This document shows, piece after piece, positions 57,201 through 64,000 of a stretch of 64,000 nucleotides of DNA. The position numbers and the translations under genes were made by a program. Positions within the stretch are counted from its first letter, which is position 1. The number at the start of each line of letters is the position of its first letter. The DNA is taken from positions 3,993,501-4,057,500 of the forward strand of contig NZ_BRXR01000001.1 in NCBI RefSeq assembly GCF_026012015.1. Direction: 5' to 3'. Under the pieces are notes generated by a model. That model ran no database searches and was not told the DNA's origin. It saw only the letters and a program-made list of their open reading frames with translations. The stretch comes from Clostridium omnivorum. Its GTDB lineage: Bacteria > Bacillota > Clostridia > Clostridiales > Clostridiaceae.

Positions 57201-58760
57201 AAGAATATAAGTATGAATGATAACTACTATCAACTTGGAGGGGATTCTATTAAAGCAATACAGATTGCTTCTAAACTTAAAAATAAAGGGCTAGATATTA
57301 AGGTGAAACATATATTAGCATATGAATCCATAGAGGAAATTGCAGCAACTGTAGCAGAGAGAGAAGAAGTTAAAATGATTAGTCAAAAGCCTAGTAAAGG
57401 AACTATTAAAAGCATGCCGATAATAGAGTGGTTTTTTAGTAGGAATTTTGTAAATCAAGACTTTTATAATCAATATGCGTTAATAGAGTATATTGGAACA
57501 TTAGATGTTAGTAAGGTAAAAGCCACAGCAGATAGTCTAATTGAACATCACGATTCACTAAGGATTAATTATAATAGACAGGATAGTGTGCTGTTTTATA
57601 ATAATGATTATTTAAATAGTGTGAACATAGTTGAGTATGTAGATCTATCTAAGTTTACTTTCCAGGAGCAAAAGAAAGAAATTAATAAATACAAAGCTAG
57701 TAACAGTTTTAACGTTGAGAAAGGCATGCTGTTTAATATTATAGTTTTTAATTTGGGATGTGAAAAAAATGCTTTGCTTTTTAAAGCTCACCACCTATTA
57801 GTCGATGGAGTATCCTGGAGAATAATTCTAGAGGATTTCTTTAATATACTTATACAATTAGAAAATGGTGAAAATGTTAAGCTGCCTTTGAAAACGAATT
57901 CTTTTAGGGAATGGTCAGAAGCATTAAAGGAATATGCTAAAAATGATTTCTGTGAAGAAAAAACTTATTGGCAGTCAATTTTAAACAAGGATATTACTTA
58001 TCCTGTGGATTTTAATATGGACAAGGATTCTGTTGAAACTACTGAGGTCTTAAAGGTTAAATTAGATGAGAATTCGTTAGATGAACTGATTATAAAGGGA
58101 AAAGAAATCTATAATCTAGAGCTAAATGATATTCTAATTATTGCTTTAGTTATTTCAATAAGTAGATTCGCATCTATGGAGGAGGTAGTAATTGAACTTG
58201 AAAGACATGGGAGAGAAGATATAAGCAATAATATTGATGTATCTAGAACAGTTGGTTGGTTTACAAGTATGTATCCAGCGTTTTTTAAGGTGGAAAATGT
58301 TGAACTGGAAAGCAATATTAAATCTCTTAAGGAGCAGCTAAGAAATATACCTAATAAGGGTTTTAATTTCAGTATACTTAAATATTTAAATATAGAGTTA
58401 GAAGAAGTAGAAAAAAAGTATATAAGATTCAATTATCTTGGAGATTTTGACAATATTATAGATAAAAATAATTTAAATACATCAGATATTGAATTTGGAC
58501 TGGAGAGCGATTACAAAAATTCTTTAACAGCATTAATTGATGTGGCAGCTATAAAAGTAAATGGTGAATTAGAGATAAGCGCAACCTATAGCAATGCTAG
58601 ATATAAAAAGATAACAATGCAAAGTTTTATTGATGGCTATATAGCCACATTAACATTTATATTGGATAAATGTTTTAATAAGAGCATTAAGGAGTTTACT
58701 CCTTCAGATTTTGATTCTATTGATATTTCCCAGGAAGATTTAGATGCTCTATTTGATTGA
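54282..58760 (+). CDS. Nonribosomal peptide synthetase, module Cstarter-like/A(Asn)/T/E
   Basis: The 1492-residue NRPS has four domains. The condensation domain (about 1-440; HHIISDG at 139-145) reads like the lipoinitiating starter domain of surfactin synthetase (HPQKRIWY, NQKYPYDLL). The adenylation domain (about 460-970) has YTSGSTGKPKG at 603 and pocket residues D649 L650 T653 K690 I713 G715 E740 V748 G749 K936, next to the asparagine code DLTKLGEVGK known to me. A carrier domain has S989 in LGGDSIKA. The last domain (about 1060-1490; HHLLVDGVSW at 1170, FNYLGDFD) is an epimerase. Prediction: N-acyl-D-Asn on the carrier. The acidic C-terminus looks like a COM donor. No thioesterase is fused. 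Confidence 0.92.
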   Translation: MEQNERAYYGLTHPQKRIWYIDRVNLDSPLHNIGGCISIHGKIDVSKMQKTINIVIKNNEGLRLRFIEKDGEPAQYIHEFYEENIDFVDFTNYEESKEEYEKWSEKLFKSRFDIMDKQLYYFAIFKISEDEYGVLLNIHHIISDGWSISLIQRQVCEVYSNLIINLQFNTDEIYSYIDFVKEEDEYLKSERFIKNKNFWNEKFNNIPEEFLYKTSNSLDGKRLSFDIDSDLSNKIKLFIDDKKCSLNTFFMSVLLIYINKISYKSDLVIGTPVFNRTGKKQKGMVGMFTSTVPFRFNINNKINVENLIKLINKELKACLVNQKYPYDLLVKDLELSKNGYDSLYKMCVNYYNSNYLNDIKGMEVETLEYYSGNQSYSLQLTVKEWKENNITLNFDYKILEYTEIEIKSMYRSMLNIINQVLISGETLIKDIKLLSKEETDYKLYSLNSRSSIYPKKTVQELFEEQALKTPNKVALEFKEITLTYRELNERSNQIANYLKEKGIGKKSIVGIMETHSIELLISILGVLKAGAAYLPIDPSYPIERINYMLEDSGSSMLITNFKDESGIKINGTIADIAYINLDLYSKENLTKVNDLNDLAYIIYTSGSTGKPKGVMLEHQGLTNYIWWANKTYLKSDNEVMALYSSISFDLTVTSIFTPLISGSKIVIYENDEKEFVLYKILRENKATVVKLTPAHLTLLKDMDNSKSNIKRFIVGGEDLKVSLAKEVSRSFGESIEICNEYGPTETVVGCMIYKFDEEKDKGISVPIGYPADNVQIYILDEDLNVVPTGIAAELYVSGDGVARGYLNREELTLERFIENPFIRGKKMYRTGDTAKYLENGAVEYVGRIDNQVKIRGHRIELGEIEKYLLEYGAIKDAVVIIKEDSIGNKVINAYVVNNIEITDLEIKNWLLRFLPKYMIPTNFIFMDKFPLTLNGKVDYKLLPEPVMVKKEFLRFRTREEEELIKAMEEILGVKNISMNDNYYQLGGDSIKAIQIASKLKNKGLDIKVKHILAYESIEEIAATVAEREEVKMISQKPSKGTIKSMPIIEWFFSRNFVNQDFYNQYALIEYIGTLDVSKVKATADSLIEHHDSLRINYNRQDSVLFYNNDYLNSVNIVEYVDLSKFTFQEQKKEINKYKASNSFNVEKGMLFNIIVFNLGCEKNALLFKAHHLLVDGVSWRIILEDFFNILIQLENGENVKLPLKTNSFREWSEALKEYAKNDFCEEKTYWQSILNKDITYPVDFNMDKDSVETTEVLKVKLDENSLDELIIKGKEIYNLELNDILIIALVISISRFASMEEVVIELERHGREDISNNIDVSRTVGWFTSMYPAFFKVENVELESNIKSLKEQLRNIPNKGFNFSILKYLNIELEEVEKKYIRFNYLGDFDNIIDKNNLNTSDIEFGLESDYKNSLTALIDVAAIKVNGELEISATYSNARYKKITMQSFIDGYIATLTFILDKCFNKSIKEFTPSDFDSIDISQEDLDALFD

Positions 58761-58789
58761 TGTGATAATAAAGTAAGGATAGATGGTGT

Positions 58790-58820
58790 ATGGAGAGATA
58801 ATTTATAATGATCTCTCCAT
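58790..58820 (+). repeat. Hairpin between the two NRPS genes
   Basis: ATGGAGAGAT (58790-58799) and ATCTCTCCAT (58811-58820) form a perfect 10-bp inverted repeat with an 11-nt loop. No U-run follows. It could reduce read-through or translation of the second gene, and it argues against the ATG at 58808, which falls in the loop. Confidence 0.65.
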
Positions 58821-58846
58821 TTGTAAACATAAATGGGGTGGGATTT

Positions 58847-60184
58847 GTGAAAAAAGAAAATAAATTAGATAGAAATAATGTAGAAAGTATTTTGACATTA
58901 ACAAGTATGCAGAAAAAAATGCTGCTTAGTTATATTCGAGATGATAGAAGTGATATTTATCATGAACAATTGAGTTTGACAATAAGAGGAGATATGAAAA
59001 TAGATATTTTGAAAACTTCTTGGCAAGCTGTAATAGAAAATAATGAAATGCTAAGAACTGTTTTTAGGTGGAAGGAAATTAGCAAGCCAGTACAAATAGT
59101 GCTAAAAAAACATGAAGTTCCAGTTCTTTATATGGATTTTTCAGAAGAGGAAGATAAAATGAATGCCATAGAGAATATTAAATTTCAGGATATAACTAAT
59201 AGAATAGATATAACAAGAGAAACCCTAAGAATTTATTTGTGTAAAATGGATGACTTTACTCATGAGATGATTATAAGTAACCATCATATTTTATTTGATG
59301 GTTGGAGCAACGGAATAATTTTAAAAGAACTAATGGAAGTCTATAGCAGTTTATATGAAGGAAAAGTACATAAAAGATTATATAAAACAAAGTTTAATGA
59401 GTTTATTAAATTTTTAAACAGCAAAAATGAAGATGATGAAAAGGCATACTGGTCAGATTATCTGAAGAATATAGATAATAGCAATGATTACTTTAGCTGT
59501 GATGAAAAAGGAAGAATTAAAGAAATATCATATAAAATTAATGTGAATAAGACACTTAGAATGAAAGAGTTTGCAAAGGAAAATAGAGTATTGCTATCCT
59601 CAATGCTATATGGAGTATGGGGTGTACTGCTTCAAAAATTGAGCAATTCAAACGAAATACTATTTGGCACTACAGTCTCAGGAAGACCAGAGAATATAAA
59701 GGACGTAGATAATATGGTTGGCTTATTTATAAATACTATTCCGTTAGTAGTAAAAACAGATAATGATACTACGTTTATAGAACTTATTCAAAGTTTAGAT
59801 AAGGCTCTTAACGAAAGAAAAAATTACGAGAATACATCCTTATTTGATATTAAAGAAAATTGTGGGCTAAGTAATTGTGAAGAGCTATTTAATTCTGTTG
59901 TTATTATAGAAAACTATCCATTAGATTTTAATTCAAACAAAAAAATGACGTTAGCAATAGATGCCTTTTCTATAATAGAAAAATTCGACTATAACATGGT
60001 TTTACAAGTATTAACTTTTGATGATTTTGAATTAAAATTTATCTTTAATAGTGAGGCTATAGATAATGAGATTGTAAAAAAATTAGGTAATTACTATGAG
60101 ATAATACTAAATATTCTGTTGAAAAATCCTTTTATCAACATTGAGGATGTGGATTTCATTTTAGAAGTATCTAGAACTAACTAG
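58847..60184 (+). CDS. Stand-alone NRPS condensation domain protein
   Basis: The 445-residue protein is one condensation domain. The catalytic motif is NHHILFDGWS (about residue 145). GTTVSGRPENIKDVDNMVGLF, given here in two parts (GTTVSGRPENI and NMVGLFINTIPL, about 275-302), is the C5 region. Its N-terminus (DRNNVESILTLTSMQKKMLL) resembles COM acceptor domains such as that of tyrocidine synthetase TycB, so it probably takes the D-Asn acyl chain from the upstream NRPS. It has no A, T or thioesterase domain. The GTG at 58847 is chosen because GGGGTGG at 58835-58841 precedes it; an in-frame ATG at 58808 lies inside a hairpin. Confidence 0.87.
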   Translation: MKKENKLDRNNVESILTLTSMQKKMLLSYIRDDRSDIYHEQLSLTIRGDMKIDILKTSWQAVIENNEMLRTVFRWKEISKPVQIVLKKHEVPVLYMDFSEEEDKMNAIENIKFQDITNRIDITRETLRIYLCKMDDFTHEMIISNHHILFDGWSNGIILKELMEVYSSLYEGKVHKRLYKTKFNEFIKFLNSKNEDDEKAYWSDYLKNIDNSNDYFSCDEKGRIKEISYKINVNKTLRMKEFAKENRVLLSSMLYGVWGVLLQKLSNSNEILFGTTVSGRPENIKDVDNMVGLFINTIPLVVKTDNDTTFIELIQSLDKALNERKNYENTSLFDIKENCGLSNCEELFNSVVIIENYPLDFNSNKKMTLAIDAFSIIEKFDYNMVLQVLTFDDFELKFIFNSEAIDNEIVKKLGNYYEIILNILLKNPFINIEDVDFILEVSRTN

Positions 60185-60267
60185 TTTTAAAGTTTGAAGA
60201 AAAGAATGTGTAGAAGAGTTTATAAAGCTAATTATTTTAATTAATAAACAGGTTAAGAAAAGAATAG

Positions 60268-60312
60268 AGTGCTTTTTATTAATTAGTAATAGAAGGCGCT
60301 TTATTTTATTTT
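60268..60312 (+). terminator. Terminator of the NRPS operon
   Basis: A 14-bp stem with three GU pairs (AGTGCTTTTTATTA / TAATAGAAGGCGCT) and a 5-nt loop runs into a T-rich tail. It separates the NRPS locus from parE. Confidence 0.8.
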
Positions 60313-60358
60313 CTCATATAATAAGAGGCTTTAAGTTGTACTAAGTCTCTTGTAATAT

Positions 60359-60479
60359 ATAATATTATTTAGAATTTAAAAAATACTTTGTGAAATAATA
60401 TTATTTTATATAAACAAAGAACGCTTGTTTGTGTTTTTTATAAAAATATCTTTACCTTTTTAAAATAAACCTTTAAAAT
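60359..60479 (+). promoter_or_regulatory. parE upstream region: inverted repeat and promoter
   Basis: In the 368-bp gap before parE, a 12-bp A/T inverted repeat (60359-60370 with 60393-60404) is followed by a plausible promoter, TTTACC (60451-60456) - 17 bp - TAAAAT (60474-60479). A weak 9-bp hairpin (AAGAGGCTT / AAGTCTCTT) lies at about 60322-60352. I see no gene here. Confidence 0.4.
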
Positions 60480-60552
60480 ACTATTATGTATACTGCTATT
60501 ATATTGTTTTATTAGATTTTTTTTAAAAGGTTTAGAGATATGGAGGAATTTT

Positions 60553-62502
60553 ATGGAACTAGATAAAAAGAGTATGTCCTATGATGTTACAGATTTGACT
60601 TCTTTAGAGAAGCTGGAACCTGTGCGTGTGAGACCTGGTATGTATATAGGTTCTACAGGCTCTAAAGGACTTCATCATTGTATATGGGAAATACTAGATA
60701 ACGCTATAGATGAAATAACTAATGGTTTTGGTGATAAGGCCACAATTATATTAAATAAGGATAAAAGTGTTACAGTTATTGATAATGGAAGAGGAATACC
60801 TACGGGAATTCATCCAATAAAGAAGAAGTCTGGCGTGGAAATGGTATTTACTGAACTTCACACTGGTGGCAAGTTTGATAACAAGAACTATAAAACTTCA
60901 GGAGGGCTCCACGGAGTTGGTGCTGCAGTTGTTAATGCGTTATCTGAATGGCTTGAGGTTGAAGTGTGCCAAAATGGAGAAGTATATAAACAGAGATTTG
61001 AATATGCTTATGACAAACATCTTAAGAAGTTAATGCCTGGTACACCTGTTACACCATTAAAAGTTGTGGGTAAAGCAAAATATACTGGCTCTAAGATTTC
61101 ATTTATGCCAGATAAAAGCATTTTTAGTACTATAGATTTTAAGTTTGATGTTATAGATGAAAGGCTTCAAGAGCTTGCATTCCAAAATAAGGGAATTACT
61201 CTAGAGCTTATAGATAATAGAAAAGATGAACCAATGACTAAAGTATATCACTCTGAAAGAGGCCTTTTAGATTTTATCGATTATTTAAATGAGAGCAAAA
61301 CTGTTCTTCATGAGCCTATTCTATTCGAAGGAGAAAGGGAAGTAAATGGGATATCACTTAGTGGAGAAATATGCATGCAGTTTACGGATTCAACCACGGA
61401 ATATATTGCAAGCTATGTAAATAATATTCCTACTACTGATGCAGGTACACATGAGGCTGGATTTAAAACAGGAATGACAAGAGCTTTTAAAGAATGGGCA
61501 AAAAAGCTCAATTTAATTAAAGATAAAGATAAGGAATTTGAAGGAGATGACCTTAGAGAGGGATTAACTTCAATAGTGAGAATAAAAATCAGTAATCCCA
61601 TATTTGAAGGCCAGACAAAGAATAAACTAGGGAATAACGAAGCTTATACTATGATGAATGATTTAGTATATACAAAGCTATGTGAGTGGATAGAGGATAA
61701 TAAAGAAACAGCTGGTCAGCTTATAAATAATGCTATGGAAGCTGCAGCAAGAAGAGATAAAATAAAAAAGATTAATGAAGCTGAGAAGAAAAAGGTTGGT
61801 AAGGGTACTGCCCCACTAGCAGGAAAAATTGCAGTATGTACTTTAAAAGATCCTTCCTTTTGTGAATTTATTGTTGTTGAAGGGGATTCAGCTGGAGGAA
61901 GTGCTAAGCAGGCAAGAGACAGAAGATTCCAATCTATAATGCCTTCAAAGGGCAAAATAATGAATACAGAAAAGCAAAAGCTAGAAAATGTACTTGGAAG
62001 TGAAGAACTTAAAATTTTCAATGCCGCTATTGGTACTGGAATTTTAAATAATTATAATGAATCTGAATTAAAATATGACAAGATAATAATTATGAGTGAT
62101 GCTGATGTTGATGGTTACCATATAAGGACATTATGGATGACTTATATTTACAGATATATGAGACCGCTTATTACGAATGGACATTTATATATAGCCCTTC
62201 CACCTCTATACAAGGTTTATAAAACGGACAAAAAGGGTGAAGTAGTAGTATATGCTTATAGTGATGAAGAAATGGAAAAGTGTAAAAAAGAAGTTGGAAA
62301 AGGAGCGCTTATCCAAAGATATAAGGGACTTGGTGAGATGAATCCTGAACAGCTTTGGGAAACTACTTTAAACCCAACTACACGAACTCTACAGCAGGTT
62401 ACAATAGAAGATGCTTCAAAAGCAGAAAAAATTGTTTCACTGCTTATGGGTGATGTAGTAGAGCCGAGAAAAAACTATATGTATAAGTATGCTGAATTCT
62501 AG
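60553..62502 (+). CDS. parE: DNA topoisomerase IV subunit B (ParE)
   Basis: The 649-residue type IIA topoisomerase ATPase subunit has the GHKL ATP site ([13 protein letters not shown] near 46, [14 protein letters not shown] near 75, [15 protein letters not shown] near 115). The TOPRIM domain follows, with [15 protein letters not shown] (about 440) and DADVDGYHI (about 515). The [11 protein letters not shown] form and the short C-terminus favour ParE over GyrB. It is followed 17 bp later by parC, and the pair decatenates replicated chromosomes. TGGAGG precedes the ATG. A second gyrase-like GyrB cannot be fully excluded without the genome context. Confidence 0.9.
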   Translation: MELDKKSMSYDVTDLTSLEKLEPVRVRPGMYIGSTGSKGLHHCIWEILDNAIDEITNGFGDKATIILNKDKSVTVIDNGRGIPTGIHPIKKKSGVEMVFTELHTGGKFDNKNYKTSGGLHGVGAAVVNALSEWLEVEVCQNGEVYKQRFEYAYDKHLKKLMPGTPVTPLKVVGKAKYTGSKISFMPDKSIFSTIDFKFDVIDERLQELAFQNKGITLELIDNRKDEPMTKVYHSERGLLDFIDYLNESKTVLHEPILFEGEREVNGISLSGEICMQFTDSTTEYIASYVNNIPTTDAGTHEAGFKTGMTRAFKEWAKKLNLIKDKDKEFEGDDLREGLTSIVRIKISNPIFEGQTKNKLGNNEAYTMMNDLVYTKLCEWIEDNKETAGQLINNAMEAAARRDKIKKINEAEKKKVGKGTAPLAGKIAVCTLKDPSFCEFIVVEGDSAGGSAKQARDRRFQSIMPSKGKIMNTEKQKLENVLGSEELKIFNAAIGTGILNNYNESELKYDKIIIMSDADVDGYHIRTLWMTYIYRYMRPLITNGHLYIALPPLYKVYKTDKKGEVVVYAYSDEEMEKCKKEVGKGALIQRYKGLGEMNPEQLWETTLNPTTRTLQQVTIEDASKAEKIVSLLMGDVVEPRKNYMYKYAEF

Positions 62503-62519
62503 AGGAAGGACTGAAGCAA

Positions 62520-64000
62520 ATGGCAAAGAAAATAGAAATACCAAAGGACAATAATATTTTAAAAACACCAATTGAAGAAGCTATGCCGGATAATTATCTT
62601 CCTTATGCTGTTGAAGTAGCAAAGGATAGAGCTTTACCTGATGTTAGGGATGGATTAAAGCCAGTACATAGGAGGATTCTTTATGGAGCATATATGCTAA
62701 AGGCTTTTCCAGATAAGCCATATTTTAAGTCTGCTCGTATAGTTGGAGACATACTAGGTAAGTATCACCCTCATGGAGATAGTTCGGTTTATGAATCAAT
62801 GGTAATACTGGCTCAGAATTTTTCAACAAGAATGCCTTTAATTGATGGTCATGGAAACTGGGGAAGTCAGGATGGTGACAGTGCGGCTGCAATGCGTTAT
62901 ACAGAAGCCAGACTTACAAAGCTATCCATGGAAATGCTTAGAGATATAGATAAAGGAGTAGTAGATATGATGGACAACTACTCCAGCTCGGAATTAGAAC
63001 CTAAGGTGCTGCCTGCGAGATATCCAAATTTGCTTGTAAATGGAACCTTTGGAATAGCAGTAGGACTTGCAACTAATATTCCTCCACATAATTTAAGAGA
63101 AGTGATAGATGCTACATTAGCATATATTGATAACAATGAAATAACTACTGATGAACTGATGAATTATGTAAAGGGACCAGATTTGCCTACGGGTGGTGTT
63201 TTGATTGGAAAAAATGCGCTTAGATCCGCATATGAAACTGGGGAAGGAAAAGTAACATTAAGAGCAAAGGCTAACATTGAACAATTAGAAAATGGAAGAC
63301 TTGGAATAGTTGTTACTGAATTTCCATATAGAAAATCAAAAGCTAAGCTTCTTCAATCAATTTCAGAAATGACTGATGATAAGAGACATGCTAAGGCGCT
63401 TGAAGCAATAACTGATATAAGAGATGAATCGGATAGAACTGGTACTAGAGCTGTTATTGAGTTAAGAAAGTCAATAGATAAAGAAGGCGCTGAAAAAATA
63501 CTAAAATATTTGTATAAAAAGACAGAGCTTCAGAGCAATTTATCCTTTAATATGGTAGCTTTAGCAGATGGAAAGCCAGAAACACTAGGGCTTAAACCAA
63601 TATTAATGCATTATGTAAATCATCAAAAGGAAGTTGTAAGAAGAAGGACTGAGAGAGAATTAGATATTGCTAAGAGGCGTTTTCATATAGTTGAGGGTTT
63701 TATAAAAGCTATTGATATTATTGATGAGATAATAGCAGTTATCAGAGGTTCAAAATCAAAAAAAGACTCCGAAAATAACTTATGTGAAAAATTTGGCTTC
63801 ACTGAAATTCAAGCAGAGGCTATAGTTGAATTAATGCTCTATAGGCTTACAGGGTTGGAAATTAAAACTTTTGAGAAGGAATATAAGGACTTAGAAAAAG
63901 AAATTAAAAGGCTTAGCAAAATACTTGAAACTGAGAAAGAATTACTAAAAGTAATTAAAACTGAACTTTTAGAGATAAGTGAAAAATATAATGACCACAG
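62520..64000 (+). CDS. parC: DNA topoisomerase IV subunit A (ParC), 5' part
   Basis: About 493 codons are visible before the window ends in frame. The breakage-reunion domain includes [16 protein letters not shown] (about residue 40), the quinolone-resistance region [13 protein letters not shown] (about 81), and the active-site tyrosine in [10 protein letters not shown] (about 122). A coiled-coil segment is reached at the edge. GAGGAAGGA precedes the ATG, 17 bp after parE. Serine at GDSS is the usual fluoroquinolone-sensitive residue. Confidence 0.92.
   Translation, partial: MAKKIEIPKDNNILKTPIEEAMPDNYLPYAVEVAKDRALPDVRDGLKPVHRRILYGAYMLKAFPDKPYFKSARIVGDILGKYHPHGDSSVYESMVILAQNFSTRMPLIDGHGNWGSQDGDSAAAMRYTEARLTKLSMEMLRDIDKGVVDMMDNYSSSELEPKVLPARYPNLLVNGTFGIAVGLATNIPPHNLREVIDATLAYIDNNEITTDELMNYVKGPDLPTGGVLIGKNALRSAYETGEGKVTLRAKANIEQLENGRLGIVVTEFPYRKSKAKLLQSISEMTDDKRHAKALEAITDIRDESDRTGTRAVIELRKSIDKEGAEKILKYLYKKTELQSNLSFNMVALADGKPETLGLKPILMHYVNHQKEVVRRRTERELDIAKRRFHIVEGFIKAIDIIDEIIAVIRGSKSKKDSENNLCEKFGFTEIQAEAIVELMLYRLTGLEIKTFEKEYKDLEKEIKRLSKILETEKELLKVIKTELLEISEKYNDH

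Noticed and set aside
58808-58846. Longer start of the condensation protein at ATG 58808
   Set aside because: The ATG lies in the loop of a perfect hairpin; GGGGTGG is ideally placed for the GTG at 58847, and conserved sequence begins after it.
60359-60404. A/T-only inverted repeat upstream of parE as an origin or attachment site
   Set aside because: Such repeats arise easily in very AT-rich DNA, and no DnaA boxes, integrase or direct-repeat partner were seen.

Overview
The window looks like a chromosomal segment of a spore-forming, anaerobic, low-GC Firmicute of the Clostridium type. The evidence is very AT-rich intergenic DNA, strong AGA and A/T-ending codon bias, sporulation genes (yqfC, yqfD, a CotS-like kinase), a glycyl-radical enzyme with its activase, pyruvate phosphate dikinase, and the classical clostridial order from hrcA to rnpB. 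No rRNA, tRNA, CRISPR array, transposase or phage gene was recognised.

Positions 1-31,000 are mostly core genes on the plus strand: the heat-shock operon (hrcA tail, grpE, dnaK, dnaJ), prmA-rsmE-mtaB-HIT, rpsU-yqeY, the yqfC-yqfD-pgpH-ybeY-dgkA-cdd-era-recO block, a CcpN-like regulator followed by ppdK, then dgt, dnaG-rpoD, trmK-nif3 and the RNase P RNA. Exceptions are a minus-strand CotS-like gene and a small acidic protein. Notable regulatory features are a GC-rich nested hairpin in front of mtaB, a 14-bp inverted repeat over the ccpN promoter, and a sigma-H-like promoter upstream of dnaG-rpoD.

Positions 31,000-54,000 are accessory: a TauE-like permease, an LtaS-like synthase, RlmD, an unassigned radical SAM protein, an AgrA/AgrC-like pair without agrB/agrD, a DHA2-type MFS transporter and an oleate hydratase with CGT-rich codon use, an M20 amidohydrolase, a Crp/Fnr regulator divergent from a YjjI/YjjW glycyl-radical pair, a NarL-type two-component system divergent from an LnrLMN-like ABC exporter, and a DegV/TetR divergent pair. 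Several divergent or regulator-linked promoters carry clear palindromes.

Positions 54,000-60,300 hold the most unusual locus, a two-gene nonribosomal peptide synthetase. The first protein has the order starter-like C, A, T, E. Its adenylation pocket reads D-L-T-K-I-G-E-V-G-K, one conservative change from the asparagine code known to me. The second protein is a lone condensation domain with a COM-like N-terminus. This predicts an N-acyl-D-asparaginyl thioester, the prodrug scaffold of colibactin- and zwittermicin-type pathways, handed to an unlinked condensation domain. No thioesterase, second A domain or prodrug peptidase is visible. The window closes with parE and the 5' part of parC.
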